Source of the DNA: Acanthamoeba sp. SK_2022b
Taxonomy: Eukaryota; Discosea; Longamoebia; Acanthamoebidae
Length of the DNA stretch: 12,527 bases
NCBI GenBank assembly: GCA_027943245.1
Contig: JANDJZ010000937.1
Coordinates: 1 to 12,527, forward strand
Reading direction: 5' to 3'
In this document: positions 8,441-12,527 of the stretch, in pieces
Layout of the letters: each line of letters opens with the position of its first letter
Position numbering within the stretch: the stretch's first letter is position 1
Notes under the pieces: model-generated
What the model was told of the DNA's origin: nothing
The model's database searches: none
What the model saw: the letters and a program-made list of their open reading frames with translations, nothing else
Made by a program: the position numbers and the translations under genes

Positions 8441-9871
8441 TCACTTGTGGTATTGCAGTTTGATGGGGCCGGTGGTGGCCTGCAGGGGGCCGGAGTCGTA
8501 GTTTTTGGGGAATAACGCCGCCGTTTTCCCTTGCCAGCGATAGTCCACCCGGCCGTTGAGGCCGGCGGCATGGGCGTTGATCCACCAGGTGGCCTGCCAC
8601 TGCGCGGCGGAAAAGGCGAAGGTGAAGTTTTGTTTCTTGCCCTGGCCCGCCGGGAGATAGCTGGCGCTGCCGGAGATCGTTTTGAATTCGGACTTCAGAG
8701 ACTCGGCGTCGAACAGCAGGCTATAGAAACCCACATCCTGCGGCGTCAGCGCGATGGCGTTCTGCCACGCCAGCCGGCTCTCGAAACTGGTGTAATCGGC
8801 GAAGGTCACCTTGAGTGCGATATCGCTCACCGCCGCTGTCGTTTCCAGCGTCACTGGCGGGAAGCTGGGCCATGCCATCGGCGTCTGTTGATCTGCCCAG
8901 CGCAGCTCTATCGCCATGATATTGAAGCCTTTCGGATCAAATCCCAGGCTGACGGTGCAGCGTTGAGGCTCGATCGGCTTATCCGGCCTGCTGGGTTCCG
9001 GCAGGGGCGTAGCGGTAAAGGAGATGATGCCGTCGGCCGGCAGCCGATTCAGCAGTTCGGCAATGTCGCGTTGCTGCTCCAGCAGATAGCGCTGGGGCAC
9101 GGTGTCGTCGTATTCGATCTGGTAATTCAGCTTGTTGGGGATTTGTTCTGGCGACGAGATATTGCGTAGCGTGTTGGCGATCAGCAGTGAGGCGGTGTTT
9201 ACCAACGCCTGGCGAACGCGAGCTTGCGTCTGTTCTGAAGGCGCATTGTCGAACTGCGCTTGCACAATGACGACGCCGGCGTCGATTTGTTGGTTCAGCA
9301 GCCTGGCGATCGCTTCCGGTTGCCGCGCCTGCTCGTTGAAGGCCAGGGTGACAAACGCGACCCAATCGGCCTGCAAACGGGCATTGACGCGGCTGTCGAC
9401 GCTGAATCGGCTGCGGGTGAGAAAATAGACCTGGTCTTTTGTTCCCTGGATCGCGCCCGCCAGCCGGCCAGACTCCTCATGGGTCAACGCCATTTTGGAC
9501 TGTTCAAATTCGACGCTGTAGGCGGCAGCAGCCGGCCGCTGCGCGAAGTGCAGCCACAGCGATTGCTGGATCTCCTCCTGCTCCAGGGTGATGGTTTCCG
9601 GAGCGGGGACGAAATGGCGGCGGATATAGTCCTCGATCGCAGCCCTGTCGACCGGCAGCTTCGGTGCAATGAAGGTCGCCAGGCCGCCGCCGGGGCTGGT
9701 CAGCAAATGCAGCGAGCTGATCTTGCCGGCCGGCGTTTCCTGCACCACCTGCGGCGTATAGCTGCCGTAGGTGTAACAGCCGCTGGGGCGCGTTTGGTCG
9801 TGAAACGCCAGCGCGCGGTCAAGAAGAAAGAAGTTTTGCAACGTACGTTGCGGATCCAATTCGTCGGTCAT
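8441..9871 (-). CDS. Tandem paralogue, 476 residues (shortest member), function unknown
   Basis: The ATG at 9871 overlaps the preceding TGA in an ATGA arrangement (9868-9871), so translation is probably coupled. AAGGGTGA at 9878-9885 supplies the ribosome site. The family pattern is present but worn: GGGLATF at 61-67 takes the place of QGGYINF, and the block around residues 126-178 (MALTHEESGRL, RLQADWVAFV) occupies the position of the LT...A and AxF blocks of its relatives. It is shorter mainly in the C-terminal region and lacks the W-x5-V-x-V-x3-Y motif. Near its end is an aromatic stretch (TFAFSAAQWQATWWIN, residues 417-432). No signal peptide, membrane helix or catalytic motif is visible. 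Membership in the family rests on order and pattern, not on long identity, and is less sure than for the 552/608/718 trio. Confidence 0.92.
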   Translation of the reverse strand: MTDELDPQRTLQNFFLLDRALAFHDQTRPSGCYTYGSYTPQVVQETPAGKISSLHLLTSPGGGLATFIAPKLPVDRAAIEDYIRRHFVPAPETITLEQEEIQQSLWLHFAQRPAAAAYSVEFEQSKMALTHEESGRLAGAIQGTKDQVYFLTRSRFSVDSRVNARLQADWVAFVTLAFNEQARQPEAIARLLNQQIDAGVVIVQAQFDNAPSEQTQARVRQALVNTASLLIANTLRNISSPEQIPNKLNYQIEYDDTVPQRYLLEQQRDIAELLNRLPADGIISFTATPLPEPSRPDKPIEPQRCTVSLGFDPKGFNIMAIELRWADQQTPMAWPSFPPVTLETTAAVSDIALKVTFADYTSFESRLAWQNAIALTPQDVGFYSLLFDAESLKSEFKTISGSASYLPAGQGKKQNFTFAFSAAQWQATWWINAHAAGLNGRVDYRWQGKTAALFPKNYDSGPLQATTGPIKLQYHK

Positions 9872-11622
9872 GGTGTATCACCCTTGATATCGATCGTTTG
9901 GTCGCCGGTGACATAAGGCGACCAGGGGCCAGTGGGAGTCTTGTAGCGGAAGCCGGCGGCGAAAATGGAGGTGACGTTCCATTTGTAGACGAAGCTCGGC
10001 TGCGAATGCGTAAAAGTGCGGTCGCTGGTGCGCTCGCTGTCCTGCGGCTGAAAACTCAGTACGGCGCTGAGCGACTGCGGCGGCAGCCGAACGGTGATCG
10101 TCGCCTGCTGTGCGCCGAACTGCGGAAAACTGTAGGCGCCGATGGTGGCGTTTTGCACGATCGGGGCGGGTAACGGGACGGCGCCGTCGCCGGAAAGCGA
10201 ATAGGCGGTCGCCTCGGCAAAAGTCGGGTCGCCCAGGATCGGTGCGCTGAAATAGGGCGCCGATGCGCTGAGCGCCCACGTTTGGCGCCAGTCGGCGGAG
10301 TAATAGGGGCCGCCAAGTCGGCTTTGCTGGGCGAACGTTGGGTCGAGATAAAGGGTCAGGAAGCGGCAAGGCAGCGCGGCGTAATCCAGTACCAGGTTAT
10401 CCTCGTCGCAGCGACGTTGTTCGCCGGGCAACGTGCGGTAAACGCCGTCTTGCGGGTAATTCACGCGGATCTGGTAGAAAAACGGCTGTGCATCCAGCGC
10501 GCTGTTGTGAAACTTGAAGGTTAACCAGGTGCGGTCGGGGCGCAGCGCCAGCGTTTGCGTTTGCTCGATCGGGTAGATATTGCCGGGCGGTACGGTCAGC
10601 TGAATATCGATCGTAACGCCGGATTGCAGCCCCAGCGGGTAGGCGTAAAAGACGTTGATCTCTCGCTCTCCCGCCGGCAGCGGCGGTGCGGTGGTACGAT
10701 GGATAATGGTATCGGGCGAAACTTTGGCGATCTGCTGCGCGGCGGCGAACGGATCCAACGTGAAGCAAAGTGGCCGCTGAGTCAGCGCGACATTGGCCAA
10801 ATCGCACCGGGTCCGGCCGGTATGCGGGGGCGGCGTCAGAAGGATCTGCGCCACATTGCCGGCGGCGGGGCCGGCAGACGGCGCACCGTACAGGTTGTAT
10901 AGCCGGTCGAGCAAAGCCTGGCTGAGCAACAGATCCCCGGCCGGATCGTTAACCGGTGGCGGTGGGTCGATGTCGAGCGGCAAGTGGGTGAGGTTGCGGC
11001 TGAGGTAGAGGGTTAGCCCGTCGTAGGGAAAGACAATCCCGGTATCGCCCACGGCATGGGCACCTTCCACGCCGGCGGCCAGGGCCAGGATCAGCGCACG
11101 GGCATCAAATTCCACCCGGTAGGCCAGACGCGGCGATACGCCTTCGACGAAACCGTCCAGACGCGCGTTGAAGCCTATCGTCTCATCGAGCAGGGTGCGC
11201 TCGATCAACTGAGTGCTTGCCGCATTGAGCAGAATGATGAATTGACTGCACTGTGCCGAATACCAGGTGGTGTCGTAGTGCCGGCCGTACAGTTCGCTGT
11301 GGTAGTCGATGGGCACGTCGAATCCCAGGCTGCCCGGCAAGACCGGCAGCGCCTTCACCGCACAATCCGGATACTGTTGCTTGAATACCTGCAGGCTTTG
11401 TTCACCGGCGAACTGCAATTGCGTGGTGAAATTCAGCCAGCCGTAGAGGCTTTCGGTACTGTAGCTGCGCACGATATCCAGCGAGAAAGCCAACGGGTCG
11501 GCCGCCAGAATGCTGAGCGCCTGCGGATATAAATAATAGGCGTCGTTTTGCCGATACGCGGCGACGAAACGTTGATCATCGCAGATAATAATGCGCTGGA
11601 AGTCGGGGTAGCCTTCATACAT
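9868..11622 (-). CDS. Tandem paralogue, 584 residues, most diverged member; function unknown
   Basis: I place the start at the ATG at 11622, where GGAAG (11632-11636) lies 9 bases upstream and the preceding stop ends 4 bases before. An in-frame ATG at 11643 would give 591 residues and a 17-base overlap, but its nearest AGGA is about 17 bases away. In 584 numbering, YYLYP at 29-33 and YGWLNF at 60-65 stand where its relatives have YLP and QGGYINF. FIILLNAASTQLIE (128-141) followed by VSPRLAYRVEFDA (162-174) matches the LT...A and AL.VEVTAQF blocks of the 552-residue protein. A proline-rich stretch (PPPP, residues 220-223) and low-complexity Pro/Ala segments follow. The C-terminus is beta-like and ends after a Gly/Thr-rich tail. 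There is no leader peptide and no function is recognised. Confidence 0.92.
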   Translation of the reverse strand: MYEGYPDFQRIIICDDQRFVAAYRQNDAYYLYPQALSILAADPLAFSLDIVRSYSTESLYGWLNFTTQLQFAGEQSLQVFKQQYPDCAVKALPVLPGSLGFDVPIDYHSELYGRHYDTTWYSAQCSQFIILLNAASTQLIERTLLDETIGFNARLDGFVEGVSPRLAYRVEFDARALILALAAGVEGAHAVGDTGIVFPYDGLTLYLSRNLTHLPLDIDPPPPVNDPAGDLLLSQALLDRLYNLYGAPSAGPAAGNVAQILLTPPPHTGRTRCDLANVALTQRPLCFTLDPFAAAQQIAKVSPDTIIHRTTAPPLPAGEREINVFYAYPLGLQSGVTIDIQLTVPPGNIYPIEQTQTLALRPDRTWLTFKFHNSALDAQPFFYQIRVNYPQDGVYRTLPGEQRRCDEDNLVLDYAALPCRFLTLYLDPTFAQQSRLGGPYYSADWRQTWALSASAPYFSAPILGDPTFAEATAYSLSGDGAVPLPAPIVQNATIGAYSFPQFGAQQATITVRLPPQSLSAVLSFQPQDSERTSDRTFTHSQPSFVYKWNVTSIFAAGFRYKTPTGPWSPYVTGDQTIDIKGDTP

Positions 11623-11626
11623 GATA

Positions 11627-12527
11627 TTATTCTTCCGCTGCATTGATCATATTGTGGTAATCCTGGTGCCACTCGGCAGGCAGCGTTTTCAGCACGTTTT
11701 TAGGGCGTTGGTGATATTCGTCTTCATAGAGGTGTTGAACCAGCGCGTCACCGACCAGCACGCCGTTAGCATAAAAAGTACTGAGGGCGCATTGCGTTTT
11801 TTGCAGCGGAGAGTCAGCGCTGAGTTGCAGGTTACAAACGGTTAACTCACCGGACTGGAGAGAGAGGGCGGTAATTTCGCACTCACCGTGCCGAGTTTTA
11901 AGACGCATGCCTGAGGTCAATTCACGGGCGAGACAAATACCGTCTGCGGTGACGAAAGGGTGCCCCAGGCTGGCTTTTATGCGATATTCACGTGCCGCCT
12001 GGTCGCGGGCGGTAATATCAATGTAATGCTGCTCCTGCCCCGTGGTGATATTCTCAATGCGTCTGGGGTGGTTATTGCCGCAAATAACGAATTCATCTGC
12101 CGTGAGGGCATTTATCGGCTTTTCTGTCCCATCCTGCATTAAAATCAACGTATCCTCTGCCAGGCAGCCATAAATAATCTGCATCGGTTTGATTTGTACG
12201 GTATTGAGCAGGCGGCGATCCGGATCGCTTTCTTTGGGCGCGTTAGTAATAAAGGCGGCGATGCTGCGGCCTTCGACATCAAGCGTAATTTTAAAAACGT
12301 AATAAACCATCTCACCGGATTCAAAATCGACGCGGTTGAATTTCAGCCAGTCAAGATCCCAGGTGATGTTATTTCCGCTGATTCGGGTTGCGGCAGAATT
12401 AAAAATATTATAGCCGCCGTAAGGGGTGATCGGATCGCCGCCGGCGCGGGTACGGATAAGATAAATGGTATTGCTGGCGTTGACCGGCTTGCCATTGCTG
12501 AAATCAATATTGCCAAAATAGGTGATG
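11627..12527 (-). CDS. C-terminal part of a Hint-domain (Hedgehog/intein-type autoprocessing) protein; 5' end outside window
   Basis: The frame is open from the right edge to the TAA at 11627-11629 (299 residues visible). An internal ATG at 12310 is a poor start, because the coding frame continues upstream of it without a stop. Numbering from the first full codon, a Hint domain starts at C121 (codon 12164-12166) after a Gly: YG-CLAEDTLILMQDG. This is the usual block A with its N-terminal Cys. Block B is SLGHPFVTADG with H189 (codon 11960-11962), followed by the expected L..GM.L. The domain ends at TFYANGVLVGD (250-260), where splicing inteins would have His-Asn. Known of the family: the Cys makes an N-S acyl shift that is resolved by cleavage or by transfer to a nucleophile. 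The absent Asn argues against protein splicing and for Hog-like cleavage at Gly120-Cys121. The upstream 120 residues are unrecognised. Only 39 residues follow the domain, with no toxin domain. Confidence 0.88.
   Translation of the reverse strand, partial: ITYFGNIDFSNGKPVNASNTIYLIRTRAGGDPITPYGGYNIFNSAATRISGNNITWDLDWLKFNRVDFESGEMVYYVFKITLDVEGRSIAAFITNAPKESDPDRRLLNTVQIKPMQIIYGCLAEDTLILMQDGTEKPINALTADEFVICGNNHPRRIENITTGQEQHYIDITARDQAAREYRIKASLGHPFVTADGICLARELTSGMRLKTRHGECEITALSLQSGELTVCNLQLSADSPLQKTQCALSTFYANGVLVGDALVQHLYEDEYHQRPKNVLKTLPAEWHQDYHNMINAAEE
11632..11636 (-). promoter_or_regulatory. Ribosome binding site that decides the start of the 584-residue paralogue
   Basis: GGAAG on the minus strand, 9 bases before the ATG at 11622. 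It lies inside the last codons of the Hint gene, so the two genes are closely coupled. The alternative upstream ATG at 11643 has no comparable site. Confidence 0.65.

Noticed and set aside
11623..11643. ATG at 11643 as the start of the 584-residue paralogue
   Set aside because: Nearest AGGA is about 17 bases upstream, while the ATG at 11622 has GGAAG at 9 bases.
11638..11670. Possible internal promoter (TATGAT on the minus strand near 11646-11653)
   Set aside because: No recognisable -35 hexamer at the right distance, and the site lies in a coding region of a tightly packed operon.
11627..12166. Hint domain as a pre-toxin release domain of a polymorphic toxin, or as a splicing intein
   Set aside because: Only 39 residues follow the domain with no toxin fold or immunity gene behind it, and the terminal His-Asn needed for splicing is absent.

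Overview
The window holds eight protein-coding genes. All lie on the minus strand and run from the right edge to the left edge with almost no space between them, so it reads as the middle of one long operon. The first gene (right edge) is cut at its 5' end and the last gene (left edge) at its 3' end. No tRNA, rRNA, transposase, phage gene, CRISPR array or convincing promoter is visible. Base composition is GC-rich in most of the window and lower in parts of the right-most gene. The short spacings, strong Shine-Dalgarno sites and codon use suit a GC-rich gammaproteobacterium, for example a Serratia-like enterobacterium. No gene here identifies the species, so that is only an impression.

Layout in the order of transcription: (1) 12527-11627, the C-terminal part of a protein that ends in a Hedgehog/intein-type (Hint) autoprocessing domain. 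(2) 11622-9868, (3) 9871-8441, (4) 8419-6263, (5) 6194-4368 and (6) 4354-2696 are five large proteins of 584, 476, 718, 608 and 552 residues. They share an order of motifs and so appear to be diverged tandem paralogues, beta-rich and lacking signal peptides. I do not recognise them as a named family. (7) 2686-776 is a 636-residue protein whose C-terminal half looks like an alpha/alpha toroid of the terpene cyclase/prenyltransferase class and carries a DxDDTA motif; its N-terminal half could be a prenyltransferase-type beta barrel. (8) 795-1 is the N-terminal 265 residues of a further protein. It is Tyr-rich and near its cut end shows a motif like the opening motif of the paralogues, so it may be a sixth, N-terminally extended member.

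The genes are spaced by -20 to +21 bases, including an ATGA start/stop overlap. The one exception is a 68-base gap at 6195-6262, which holds a perfect 11-bp hairpin. Each gene has its own Shine-Dalgarno site. The arrangement suggests equal-dosage production of a multi-subunit assembly built from the paralogues, with a self-processing Hint protein and a terpenoid-enzyme-like protein as partners. That functional reading is inference. What the sequence shows directly is the shared motifs, the Hint signature, the DxDD motif and the operon structure.
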